Assembly: GCF_023159225.1 (NCBI RefSeq)
Contig: NC_063172.1
Span: 46,858,568-46,922,567, forward strand
Length of the DNA stretch: 64,000 nt
Source: Perognathus longimembris pacificus
Taxonomy: Eukaryota > Chordata > Mammalia > Rodentia > Heteromyidae
Direction of reading: 5' to 3'
The notes beneath the pieces were generated by a model. The model had not been told where the DNA came from. It was given only the letters and a program-made list of their open reading frames with translations, and ran no database searches. A program made the translations under genes and the position numbers. Numbering within the stretch: position 1 is the stretch's first letter; each line of letters starts with the position of its first letter. Shown one piece after another: positions 1-10,034 of this stretch.

Positions 1-48
1 ACTACTATTAAATACTCTGACCAGTCTGGTGTTAACAGAAGAATGAGA

Positions 49-52
<4 letters not shown>

Positions 53-93
<41 letters not shown>
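53..93. repeat. (AC)n microsatellite
   Basis: An uninterrupted AC dinucleotide tract lies just upstream of a SINE 5' end. It is therefore not derived from that SINE's tail. Confidence 0.95.
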
Positions 94-95
<2 letters not shown>

Positions 96-98
96 TAG

Positions 99-352
99 TT
101 GGGCATTGGTGGCTCATATCTGTAAGCCTAGCTATTCAGAAGGTTAAAATATGAGGATCGTGGTTCAAAGCCATCCCAGGTAGGGAAGTCTGTAAGACTC
201 TTAATTCCAATTAAGCAGCACAGAAGCCAGATATGAAGCTATGGTCTGAATAGTAGAGAGTAGAGAGCTATCCTTGAGCAAAAGAAAGAAAAACAAAAGC
301 TCAAGGACAGCATCCATGCCCTGAATTCAAGTCCTAGGACTGCCACCAAGGA
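99..352 (+). mobile_element. B1-Geo composite SINE, diverged
   Basis: The left part reads like a 7SL-derived B1/Alu monomer ('ggtggctcatatctgtaagc', then 'cctagctattcagaagg'). The right part matches the Geo module shared with the dimeric ID-like SINEs elsewhere in the window ('ccttgagcaaaag', 'ctcaaggacag', 'ccctgaattcaagtcctagg'). An A-rich tail runs directly into an L1 fragment. Divergence is high, so this is an older copy. No clear target-site duplication is visible. Confidence 0.75.
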
Positions 353-353
353 A

Positions 354-577
354 AAGGAAATGAGAATGGCCAAGAGGCATATGAAGATGTGCTCAACATC
401 ACTGGCCATAAATGAAATGCAAATCAAAACAACATTGAGATTCCACCTCAACCCAGTAAGAATGTCCATTATGAAGGAAACTAATAACAACATATTCTGG
501 GGGGGATGTGGACAAAAGGGAACCCTACTACCCTCTTGGCAGGAATGTAAACTTGTTCAACCACATGGGAAAGCATT
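354..577 (+). mobile_element. L1 ORF2 3'-part fragment
   Basis: The sequence matches the C-terminal ORF2 region of the full-length L1 at 21.2-28.6 kb. It runs from 'gaaatgagaatggccaagag' to the Cys/His region (GCGQKGTLL, then a CK..LVQP segment). One reading frame stays open for 90 codons, but this is only a remnant of the C-terminal domain. The match stops near 577, well before the L1 3' UTR, so the piece is truncated at both ends. Confidence 0.85.
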
Positions 578-2583
578 TATCAAGATGATCCCAAGAATCA
601 TCCACCATTTCAATAATTCTTTCGAAATGTAATATAAAAATCACAGTTGAATAGAAACAGTCTGCGCTTTTTGTTGTAATGGATAGGAGGTGTGATGATA
701 ATTATGTAAATAGGAATTTTAAAAATGAGCTTCCTATTGTACTTGTTTCAGAAATCATTTCAAAGGCAAGAAGCAAACAAAGGAATTAGAGATAAGCTAG
801 TTTCAAAAAAATACAGTTGCCAATATAAATGTTTTCAATTTATTCATGCAACAATACTCATCTTTATTGCTTAAAACTGTTACTGATTTAGGTATTTTTT
901 GACAAAGTAATTATATACTCTGTCAGTTAGAATCCAGGCATTTCAAGAACTGTTGCTTTGAGATGGTAAACACTAGAAATGGTAAACACTTCCACAAAAA
1001 AGTAACCCAAGAACTGTAGAATAATAAAATAAATGTTTAAGAACAAAATAAAGAATCCAGTCAGTTAAAAACTTGAGATAATATATTTACTTCAAGAACA
1101 TTTCAGCCAATTCAAAGACATATGGACGTGAAATACAAACTTTTGTTATTGTAAAACCCGGATATTTCAGAGATGTTCATTATCACAGTGAGGTTAAATA
1201 ATATGATTTATTTAAGTATATCTTTAGTTGGGCCAAATGTAAACAATACACATAGTAAAAATGTTAGGCTTAAATGGAGAAGAGTAACTCAAGTAGTACT
1301 GTTTGTCTTTACCTCCTTCTGACAAGGATGTTTGGAAACAAATTCAATGGAAATACAGAAAGACTGTAACATGGAGAAGTAACTGCCAAGCATTTGCATT
1401 CAGACTGTTCATCTTTTCAGACTAGTCTAGCAGCAAGAATATATAGCTAATGCGAATGGCAAGATAGTGTTAAGACACAAGAGGTAGATGTTGAAGTCTA
1501 GATAATTGATGACTGAAAGAGAACAAAGAATTGTGTTCAAGATATTCTGCAGGACATTTGACATGACCTGAAGACTGATTTGAAAAGGAACTCAGGAATA
1601 CACTTTTGACCCTTATATTAGTTACTAAGTTTAAGTATCAAATTCTAACCTTTTCACATTCCCAAGTCTGTTTCTAAATAATACGTGGCAGAAGAGTTAA
1701 GTGGCCTTTTGACAAATGATTATGCATTCTATACTGATAGATGAACCCTGCAAATTGAGAAAAATTATTTTCCTTGTTTATCAATCATCATGTTCCTGGC
1801 TCCTATATTGAAATATTAATAGGAAGAAAACATATACATATATTTAATATAACTTTTCTGAAACGTAGGATATTTGGTAAGGAAATGAGACCCCAAGAAA
1901 CTGGTAAACCTATGAATTTAAATGCTCATTTTGAAATATATATATGGATAATAATTATGACAATGATGATGACCATTGTAAAGAATCACAGTTTATCAAA
2001 AGTGGGAGAAGAATATAAAACAAAAACTGAGATGCGAAATGCCCACTTTACTAAGAAAATTAAGGTTTCAGTGGTCAAAACAGTAGTGAAAAATATGGGT
2101 TCTTGCCTGCAATTAAACAAAAAGAAGATAATATGAAGTTGCAGAAACTCTTTGGCTTATAGGAACTCCTAAGAAGTCCATTCTGAAGCAATCAAGCTTG
2201 TTTTAGTCAAGTGAGGATCCTGAGCAGCAGTCACCGCAAGGGAACATTGAAGTGTCAAAAAGAAATTGGAGGCAAGTGCTCCTGCTCAGGAAGATCTCAG
2301 TGGAGGCCAAACGGTGTCATGGTGTGGTTCCCTATTTCATCTTGTCATATCGGCACCCTTAGATCTTGATGCTGAATCAGAGCACTAAGCATCACTTCAA
2401 GAAAGTAAGTGCTTAGCTGTGGATCACAGGACAGGTATGCTTTGATGCTCAGGGTTTGCAGAGGAGTGAAATGGAAGCTTGAAGTTTCCACATTGAAGGA
2501 AACAACTTTGATATAAGCCTTGGGGCTGAAATATCAAGCTTCTAAGGATCAATTGATGATAAAAGCTCTACCTTGTTCTAACG
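578..2583. other. Unique AT-rich sequence, no gene recognised
   Basis: I see no repeat family and no convincing exon. Open frames here (for example + strand 1774-2136, 120 codons) are AT-driven and resemble nothing known. The stretch 2200-2540 is less AT-rich than its surroundings and contains an 'aagtaagtg' donor-like string near 2404, but it has no supporting reading frame. Confidence 0.6.
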
Positions 2584-2632
2584 TTGTGTTTGTGTGTGTG
2601 CGTGTGTGTGTGTGCATGTGTTTGTGTGTGTG
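2584..2632. repeat. Imperfect (GT)n microsatellite
   Basis: GT-rich tract with TTT and CAT interruptions. Confidence 0.9.
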
Positions 2633-3663
2633 AAAAGAATGATAGCAATTATTCTTTTTGCTAAGCTCCTTGCTTGTTCATATGGGAAGATTCCCATACT
2701 CCATAGGAAAAAGAACCAAAGAGACAAATCTAATGTAGGCTATAATGTAAAGAGAAAAAAAAAAATCAAGACCCTTAGAAGCCTCTGAAAAGCTCAATAC
2801 CTAAATTGTTAAATGAAATAGAAAGTATATGTGTTTAGGTGTTTTAGTAAATGCTAAATTTTTCACTTAACTAATATAGTAAAAATATTCAAAATAAAAC
2901 ATACTGGGAATAGGAAGGGATAAATAAATGATAGGGGAAAGAAAGAGCAATAATGGCAATGAATACAAGGTATATTATATGCATATATGGGATGCCATGA
3001 AGAAACTAATGCCAAAGTTTTTACAATTAATACATTTTAACATTTTAATAAAGGAAAACATCAGCACTGTTTCTGTAAGCTTTAAAAGATTTTTTTTGTT
3101 AGATGAAAAGGCATGAAGGTACATGTTTGCCCAAATTTCAATAATTATACAAAATATTTTCTCAAACCATCATTTCTTTGCCTTTTCCTGAAAGACTATG
3201 GCATGTAAAACTTTGTATTTTATGTTACATTTCTTTCAAAAATTATATGCCCCTATAGAACACACTTAATATTACAATGTTGTATTTATCAACACATTTA
3301 AGCTACACTACAGCTTCAAGAGAGCTGTTTTATGTGTAACCTCATTTTGTAGGTTTGCAAAATTAAGATTTGATTAAATGGCTTTTAAAGTTCCTTTCTA
3401 CACTGCAACTTCAATATACTGAATACCAAATGGCTAAACCTGTATCATTAAGTTGTAGAAAAACATCTTTTTTTTTCAATTTGATAAATAACGTGATCAT
3501 TTTTTGTACACTCACAGAAATATTCACTGTGACCCATCTATGTAACGTATTATAAGAAAGCATGACTCTGGCTCAGAATTCATTTTAAAAGTGGAGAAAA
3601 TACAAGTTTTACAAATACTTGGAAAAAATCCTTCAGGTTATATAGACTACAAAAATTAGTCAC
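2633..3663. other. Unique AT-rich sequence
   Basis: No gene recognised. A weak MIR-like stretch near 3290-3375 ('cctcattttgtagg') is too diverged to call. Confidence 0.55.
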
Positions 3664-3864
3664 AGGGATGGGAATATGGCCTAGTGGCAAGAGTGCTTGC
3701 CTTGTATACATGAAGCCCTGGGTTTGATTCCCCAGCACCACATATATAGAAAACAGCTAGAAATAGCGCTGTGGTTCAAGTGGCAGAGTGCCAGCCTTGA
3801 GCACAAAGAAGCCAGGGACAGTGCTCTGGCCCTGAGTCTGAGACCCAGGACTGGGGAAAAAAAG
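3664..3864 (+). mobile_element. IDL-Geo dimeric SINE
   Basis: The left monomer is ID-like and tRNA-Ala-derived: an A box in 'atggcctagtggcaagagtg' and a B box in 'gggtttgattccccagcacc'. The right Geo monomer begins 'gctgtggttcaagtggcag' and ends 'cccaggactggggaaaaaaa'. This is the full dimer with a short A tail. Such SINEs are non-coding, transcribed by RNA polymerase III, and depend on L1 proteins to move. Some substitutions are present, so it is of middle age. Confidence 0.9.
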
Positions 3865-4586
3865 CCTTTTTTCTTTATGTGAGTGAGAGATTATAAACTT
3901 TGGGTTTATCTTACCATTAAATTAAAGCTGAAGTTGAAGGTCACTATAGTAATCTGATGTCTCTGAAAATAACTACTTCAAAATCTCTTTAATATATTCT
4001 ATATAATTACAATAGGAAAACAGGCAACAAATATGTTATCTATTAAAATAAACAAAATTACAAACCCTGGGTTGTAATATCAATCAAATCTAAACAAAGT
4101 TAAGGTATTTGTCAGACATTTTGGATATATTTTGGAAAAAAATCAAAGATCCTAATTTTATGAAATTTGTTTACCTAATAAAATTTTTCTTCTGCTATTC
4201 ATTACAGTTATAATAAACAAGTATCTACTAATGCACTAAAACATTGTTTTTGATTTTTGTTTTTATACTGAGATTTCAAAAGCTCCTTATATAACTAAGC
4301 TTAATGGCCAATTTTCAGTCCTCATCTTACAACTGTGAGCAGCGTTTTCTCCCAGAAACATTTTCTTTGCTTAGACTGAGACTTCCTACTGTACTGTATT
4401 TCCTCTAATCTCATTGCTTGTTCAATTGGTTTTCTGCTTCTTCATCTGACTGACCAAATATTAGATTGCCAAAATGGTTCTGTCCTTGATTGGCTTCTAG
4501 GTTCCTCTCAGAATACACTCTGTCTTCTCTTCTCATCTCTCCTTTGGCTTTTATACAATGTACATAATGTACATGCTCACTTTTCT

Positions 4587-4588
<2 letters not shown>
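3865..4588. other. Unique AT-rich sequence
   Basis: Nothing recognised on either strand. Confidence 0.55.

Positions 4589-4638
<50 letters not shown>
4589..4638. repeat. (AC)n microsatellite
   Basis: A pure AC tract of about 25 units. The antisense poly-Val/Cys reading frame across it is an artefact of the repeat. Confidence 0.95.
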
Positions 4639-4640
<2 letters not shown>

Positions 4641-5551
4641 CTACAGCCCCACATACATCCTTGTAACTTTGGTGTTGGATAGAATATGTTAAAAAACATG
4701 AACTCATCATACAGTTCTCCCAAAACATATACATCTTGTCTTTTACTAATTTACAAATATATACCTCATGATACAATATTTCTCTGCTACTTCCAAAGTA
4801 CATCCCCAATCTCAAAAGTTCTGTAACACCATGAAAAATTCTGGAGAGTATAACTGAGTGTTTAAATGGGCTGGTGAAATTCTCAGTGAGAACGCTTGAA
4901 AACTTAAAACATGTGAAAACAACACTGTTTTATAATATGACTAAAATTATATGTAAATACACATTGCTACAACTATTCATGAAATTTCAGGTTATTTATA
5001 CATTATTATTCATAAATAATCACTTCTATGTTAAATCATCCTAATGCCCACAAACTTTTCCACTATTAGTTAAATTTTGTTTAAACTTCTGGTATGGATT
5101 ATCAACACACCATAATCTGTACCTTGTAGCAAAAATTATCTGTAATTCAAACATAAGATTGATGGAAATATGTATCTCTTCTGAACTTCCACAAATATAT
5201 ATTATATTCTATAAAATATGATATTTACATCAAATATAGGGGATGCTGCAAGAGCGCCTTGAGTCAAAGTGATACCATTAACTATGTTCTCAGATAAAAA
5301 CCTGAGAAGAGAATGATAAACCATTTACCAAACAAGCTAACATACTACCTCTATAGTCTGGTTACTTTGCCATGCTAACTGATCCTATTAAATGAGCTAT
5401 CAACAGTACATAAGTTTATATAGCTATAGCAACTAAAATAAGACTGCCTACATCTGATAAAATGCTAATCTGAAGAAAAGTGAGTAAATAAGAACTGTCA
5501 GTGCTTGTCTATATACATACACACACGTATTTATATACATATGTATACAAA

Positions 5552-5553
<2 letters not shown>
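4639..5553. other. Unique AT-rich sequence
   Basis: No gene or repeat family recognised. The last part (5510-5550) is an alternating purine/pyrimidine run leading into the GT tract. Confidence 0.55.

Positions 5554-5592
<39 letters not shown>
5554..5592. repeat. (GT)n microsatellite at a SINE tail
   Basis: A pure GT tract directly abuts the 3' end of the antisense SINE that follows. Read on the minus strand it is (AC)n in the place of the SINE tail. Confidence 0.95.
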
Positions 5593-5594
<2 letters not shown>

Positions 5595-5783
5595 TACCAT
5601 CCTGGGGATTGAATTCAGAGCATGAGCACTGTCCTTGAGGTGTCTTGCTCAAGGCCAGTGCTCTACCACTTGAACCACACCTCTACTACTAACTTTTTGG
5701 TAGTTAATCAGCCACAATAATCTGAAGGACCTTCTTTTCCTGAGCCTGTTGAGTAAGAATACAGGCATGAGCTGTGGGCATCT
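5593..5783 (-). mobile_element. B1-Geo composite SINE, diverged
   Basis: The antisense Geo module comes first on the plus strand ('atcctggggattgaattcag', 'gagcactgtccttgag', 'gtgctctaccacttgaacc'). A decayed B1-like half follows ('cctgttgagtaagaat', 'acaggcatgagc'). The tail position is occupied by a GT/AC microsatellite. Confidence 0.7.
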
Positions 5784-5965
5784 GAAAAATGGTCGTATAA
5801 AAGCTATTAAATACAGGCATGCATAGTCATTGCATGACAGCTGTTATTATATCTAGACATAAAAGGTCAAAATTGAAGGATAATTTGTCTGGAAATATTT
5901 ATGTATATTCTCAGATTACTTACTATAAGAAATTGAGAGTGGCAATAATATAATTTTTCTCCTTT

Positions 5966-5980
5966 AAGAACATATTTGTA
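5966..5980. repeat. Target-site duplication, copy 1 of 3
   Basis: 'aagaacatatttgta' flanks the 5' end of L1-A. It matches 14 of 15 bases at 7937-7951. Upstream is 'ttt', so the junction TT|AAGA resembles the L1 endonuclease target. Confidence 0.85.
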
Positions 5981-6586
5981 AAGGAAGTTCTGTCCTGTGC
6001 CAAGGAGCCCAAGTGTTTCTCCTACTCCTTCCTTTAGTGTTTTCAGGGTGTCTGTTTTGATTTCGAAGTCTTTAATCCATTTGGAATTGATTTTGGTGCA
6101 GGGTGATATATAAGGATCTAGTTTTAGTTTGTTGCATGTGTTGAGCCAGTTTTGCCAGCACCATTGGTTAAAGAGGCTATCTTTCTTCCAAACTATTGTT
6201 TTAGCTTGTTTATCAAAGATTAAGTAGGCGTAGTTCTGTGGGTTCATTTCCGGGTCTTCAATTCTGTTCCATTGGTCTTCAGGCCTGTTCCAGTGCCAAT
6301 ACCAAGCTGTTTTTATTACTATAGCTTTATAATACAGCTTGATGTTGGGAATTGTAATTCCTCCAGCACTGTTCTTTCTGCTTAGGATTGTTTTGCTATT
6401 CTAGGTTTTTTATTGTCCCATATGAATTTCTGGATTGCTTCCTCTATTTCATTTAAAAATGGTGTTGGGATATTAATGGGTATTGCATTGAATTTGTAGA
6501 TAGCCTTTGGCAATATTGCCATTTTGATTATATTAATCCTCCCAATCCAGGAGCATGGGAGGTTTTTCCATTTCCTTAGTTCTGAC
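5981..6586 (-). mobile_element. L1-A, inverted 5' segment (ORF2 part)
   Basis: Reverse-strand L1 ORF2 sequence corresponds to about 26,635-27,236 of the full-length copy in this window. Minus-strand frames read [16 protein letters not shown] and [20 protein letters not shown], the region after the reverse transcriptase domain. The orientation flips at about 6586, where plus-strand L1 begins about 21 bases further along the element. Inversion of a 5' segment with a tiny loss at the join is the usual result of twin priming. The frames are broken and nothing here can be functional. Confidence 0.92.
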
Positions 6587-7936
6587 ATAAATCAAACAAA
6601 AGGCTGGACAAATGGGACTGTCTCAAACTGCAGAGCTTCTGCATGGCAAAGGACATAGCTCGCAAGATAAACAGAAAGCCCACTGACTGGGAGAAGATCT
6701 TTACTGGCCATTCAACGGACAAAGGCCTCATATCTAAAATACATGCAGAACAAAAAAAATTACCCTCTTCCAAAAAAACCCGCAAAGAACCAATAGCCCC
6801 CTCATCAAGTGGGCTAAAGACTTACAAAGAGACTTCTCTGATGAGGAAATGAGAATGGCCAAGAGACATATGAAAAAGTGCTCTACATCACTGGCCAGAA
6901 AAGAAATGCAAATCAAAACAACATTGAGATTCCATCTCACCCTAGTAAGAATGTCCTATATCAAGAAAACTAACAATAACAATTGTTGGAGGGGATGTGG
7001 CCAAAAGGGAGCCCTTCTTCATTGTTGGTGGGAATGTAAACTGGTTCAGCCACTCTGGAAAGCAGTATGGAAATTCCTCAGAAGGCTAAATATAGAATTC
7101 TCCTATGACCCAGCAGCCCCACTTTTGGGTATCTATCCAAAAGACCACAAACAAAATCACAGTAATGCCACCAGCACAACAATCTTCATCGCAGCACAAT
7201 TTGTCATAGCAAGAATCTGGAACCAACCCAGATGCCCCTCAGTAGACGAATTGATCAGAAAAATGTGGTACATATACACAATGGAATTTTATGCCTCTAT
7301 CAGAAAGAATGACATTGTCCCATTTGTAAGGAAATGGAAGGACTTGGAAAAAATTATACTAAGTGAAGTGAGCCAGACCCAAAGAAACATGGACTCTATG
7401 GTCTCCCTTATTGGGAATAATTAGTACAGGTTTAGGCAACTCATAGCAGAGCATCACAAGGGCCCAATAGCTATACCCTTATGATCACATAAGATGATGC
7501 TAAGTGAAATGAACTCCATGTTATGGAAACGATTGTTATGTCACAGTTGTAACTGCTTTCAATTTCCCATCTGTATCTGTAGCTTCTATTATCGATGATG
7601 TTCTTGTATCACCTTCCTATGGTTGTACCTACACTATCTCTGTAATCTTATCTGAGTATATTGGAAACCATGTATACTGGTATTACAAGTAGGAAATTGA
7701 AACGGAATATCAAAATTGAGAGACTGGGTAAAAATAGACAAACAACTACAAAAACAATACTTACAAAACTGTTTGGTGTAAGTGAACTGAATACCTCAGG
7801 GGGGGAAAGGGAAAGTGGGAGGAGGGAGGGGGGAAGGGACAAGGTAACAAACAGTACAAGAAATGTATACATTGCCTAATGTATGAAACTGTAACCTCTC
7901 TGTACATCAGTTTGATAATAAAAATTTGAAAAAAAG
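6587..7936 (+). mobile_element. L1-A, sense 3' segment (ORF2 end, 3' UTR, tail)
   Basis: Starts at 'aaatcaaacaaaaggctgg', equivalent to about 27,258 of the full-length L1. It runs through the ORF2 C-terminus: a frame open at 6849-7424 contains the GCGQKGALLHCWWECKLVQP Cys/His stretch and ends near the normal ORF2 stop. The 3' UTR follows, with a G/A-rich tract at 7797-7838, an 'aataaa' signal near 7916 and a short A-rich tail. The tail abuts the second copy of the target-site duplication. Together with the inverted segment it forms one 5'-truncated, 5'-inverted insertion of about 1.96 kb. Confidence 0.92.
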
Positions 7937-7951
7937 AAGAACACATTTGTA
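7937..7951. repeat. Target-site duplication, copy 2 of 3 (shared)
   Basis: 'aagaacacatttgta' lies between the tail of L1-A and the 5' end of L1-B. It serves as the right flank of one and the left flank of the other. Confidence 0.85.
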
Positions 7952-8466
7952 GTGTTTTCAGGGTATCTGTTTTTATTTGAGGTCTTTGATCCATCTGGTA
8001 TTGATTTTGGTGTGGGGTGATACATAAGGACCTAGTTTTAATTTGTTGCATGTGTTGAACCAGTTTTGCCAACACCATTTGTTAAAAAGGCTATCTTTCT
8101 TCCATCCAATTTCGTTAGCTCCTTTATCAAATATTAAGTAGGCATAGTTCTGCGGGTTCATTTCTGGGTCTTCATTTCTGTTCCATTGGAACTCAGGCCT
8201 GTTCTTGTGCCAGGTACCAAGCTGTTTTTATTACTATAGCTTTGTAATACAGCTTAAAGTTTGGTATTGTAATTCCTCCAGCACTGTTCTTTCAACTTAG
8301 GATTGTTTTTGCTATTTGGGGTCTTTTATTGTTCCATATGAATTTCTGGATTGCTTCCTCTATTTCATTAAAGAAATGGTGTTGGGATACTAATGGGTAT
8401 GGCACTGAATTTGTAGATAGCTTTTGGCATATTGTCATTTTGACAATATTACTCCTCCCATTCCTA
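7952..8466 (-). mobile_element. L1-B, inverted 5' segment (ORF2 part)
   Basis: Minus-strand ORF2 sequence is equivalent to about 26,672-27,179 of the full-length L1. Its breakpoints differ from those of L1-A. At about 8467 it switches to sense L1 equivalent to about 27,185, so only a few bases are missing at the join. Minus-strand frames read [16 protein letters not shown] and show multiple breaks. Confidence 0.92.
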
Positions 8467-10022
8467 CAAGAAGGAATAGGAGAAACACTTGGGCTCCTTG
8501 GCACAGGATGAAACTTCCTTAACAAAAGCCCAGAAATGCAAAAAAATAAAAAAATCAAAGAAAGGTTTGACAAATGGGACTGCATCAAAATACAGAGCTT
8601 CTGTATGGCAAAGGACAGAGCTTGCAAGATAAACAGAAAGCCCACTGACTGGGAGAAGATGTTTACTGGCCATTCAATGGACAAAGGCCTCATATCTAAA
8701 ATATATGCAGAACTCAAAAAAATTAAATTCCTCCAAAACAAAACCCCAAAGAACCAAGAGCCCCCTCAACAAGTGGGCTATAAACATAAAAAGAGACTTC
8801 TCTGTAGAGGAAATGAGATTGGCCAAGAGACACATGAACAAGTGCTCTACATCACTGGCCATAAAAAAATGCAAATCAAAACCACATTGAGATTCAACTT
8901 CTCCCCAGTAAGAGTGTCCATTATCAGGAAAACTATCAACAACAAATGCTAGAGAGGATGTGGCCAAAAGGGAACCCTACTCCATTGTTGGTGGGAATAT
9001 AAACTTGTTCAACCACTCTGGAAAGAGTTATGAAGATTTCTCAGAAGGCTAAACATAGAGCTCCCCTGCTACCCAGCAGCCCCACTCTTGGGCATCTACC
9101 CAATAGACTACAAACAAGAAAACACTATGGGCTTGAAATATGGCCCAGTGGTAAAGTACTCGCCTCATATACATGAAGCCCTGGGTTTGATTCCTCAGCA
9201 CCACATATATAGAAAAAAGCTGGAAGTGGCGCTGTGGCTCAAGAGGTAGAGTGCTAGCCTTGAGCAAAAAGAAGCCAGGGACAGTGCTCAGGCCCTGAGT
9301 CCATGCCCCTGGACTGGCAACAAAAACAAAACAAAAGAAAAAGAAAACACTAAAGCCACCAGCACAACGATGTTCATTGCAGCACAATTTGTCCTTGCTA
9401 AAATATGGAACCAACCCAGATGCCTCTCAGTAGACGAATGGATGAGGAAAAAGTGGTATATATACATATATGGGCTCTATGGTTTCCCTCGCAGAGAATA
9501 ATGAGCACAGGTTTAGGCTAGTCACAGCAGAGGAGCACAAGAGCCCAAACTCTATGCCCTTCTGAACACATAAGATGATGCTAAGTGTAATGAACTCCAT
9601 GTTATGGAAACGAGTGTTATATCACTGTTGTAATTACTTTCAACATGCCATGTGAAACCATAGCTTTTTATTATTGTTGATGATCCTCTTGTATCCGTTT
9701 CCTTTGTTTGTCCCTGCGCTATCACTGTATCTCATCTGAGTACCCTGAATACTGTACATACTATTAGAACAAGGGAAGGAAAAGGGAATATCAAAATCTA
9801 GAGGCAAAGAATAAAAAGACAAAAATACTCCAAAAGCAATACTTACAAAACCATTTGGTGTAATGCAACTGTCAAACTCATGGGGGAAGAGTGAAAGGCG
9901 AGTGGGGGAAAATGAGGGAGGAGGTAACAAATTGCACAAGAAATGTACCCACTGCTTTACATATGAAACCGTAACCCCTCTGTACATCACTTTGACAATA
10001 AATAAGTAATTATTCAGGAAAA
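8467..10022 (+). mobile_element. L1-B, sense 3' segment, interrupted by a SINE
   Basis: Begins 'aagaaggaataggagaaac' and continues through the ORF2 C-terminal region. It is interrupted at 9128-9340 by an IDL-Geo SINE. An internal deletion near 9460 joins 'gtggtatatatacatatat' to 'gggctctatgg', removing part of the ORF2 end. The 3' UTR has a G-rich tract at 9882-9922 and an 'aataaat' signal near 9999. The A-rich end abuts the third copy of the target-site duplication. The frame is broken throughout. Confidence 0.92.
9128..9340 (+). mobile_element. IDL-Geo dimeric SINE nested in L1-B
   Basis: Full dimer: ID-like left half with a B box in 'gggtttgattcctcagcacc', a Geo right half starting 'gctgtggctcaagaggtag', and an A-rich tail with C interruptions. 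It is flanked by a perfect 12-bp duplication, 'aagaaaacacta', at 9116-9127 and 9341-9352. The host sequence is L1 ORF2, so the SINE is younger than L1-B. Confidence 0.96.
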
Positions 10023-10034
10023 AAGAACACATTT
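10023..10034. repeat. Target-site duplication, copy 3 of 3
   Basis: 'aagaacacattt' is identical over 12 bases to the start of copy 2 (7937-7948). Unique sequence ('ctcagtatg') follows. Confidence 0.85.

Noticed and set aside
1774..2136. Plus-strand 120-codon frame as a host gene
   Set aside because: AT-driven composition, no domain, no splice or promoter context.
3664..3740. tRNA genes at SINE left halves
   Set aside because: A and B boxes are present, but they sit in dispersed dimeric SINEs with A tails and target duplications; no cloverleaf with intact acceptor pairing was evident.
4585..4815. Minus-strand 76-codon frame with poly(Val/Cys)
   Set aside because: Produced by the (AC)n microsatellite.
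5966..10034. L1-A and L1-B as a segmental tandem duplication of one inverted L1
   Set aside because: The inversion breakpoints and inverted-segment lengths differ between the two, and each has its own tail and a target duplication, which favours two insertions.
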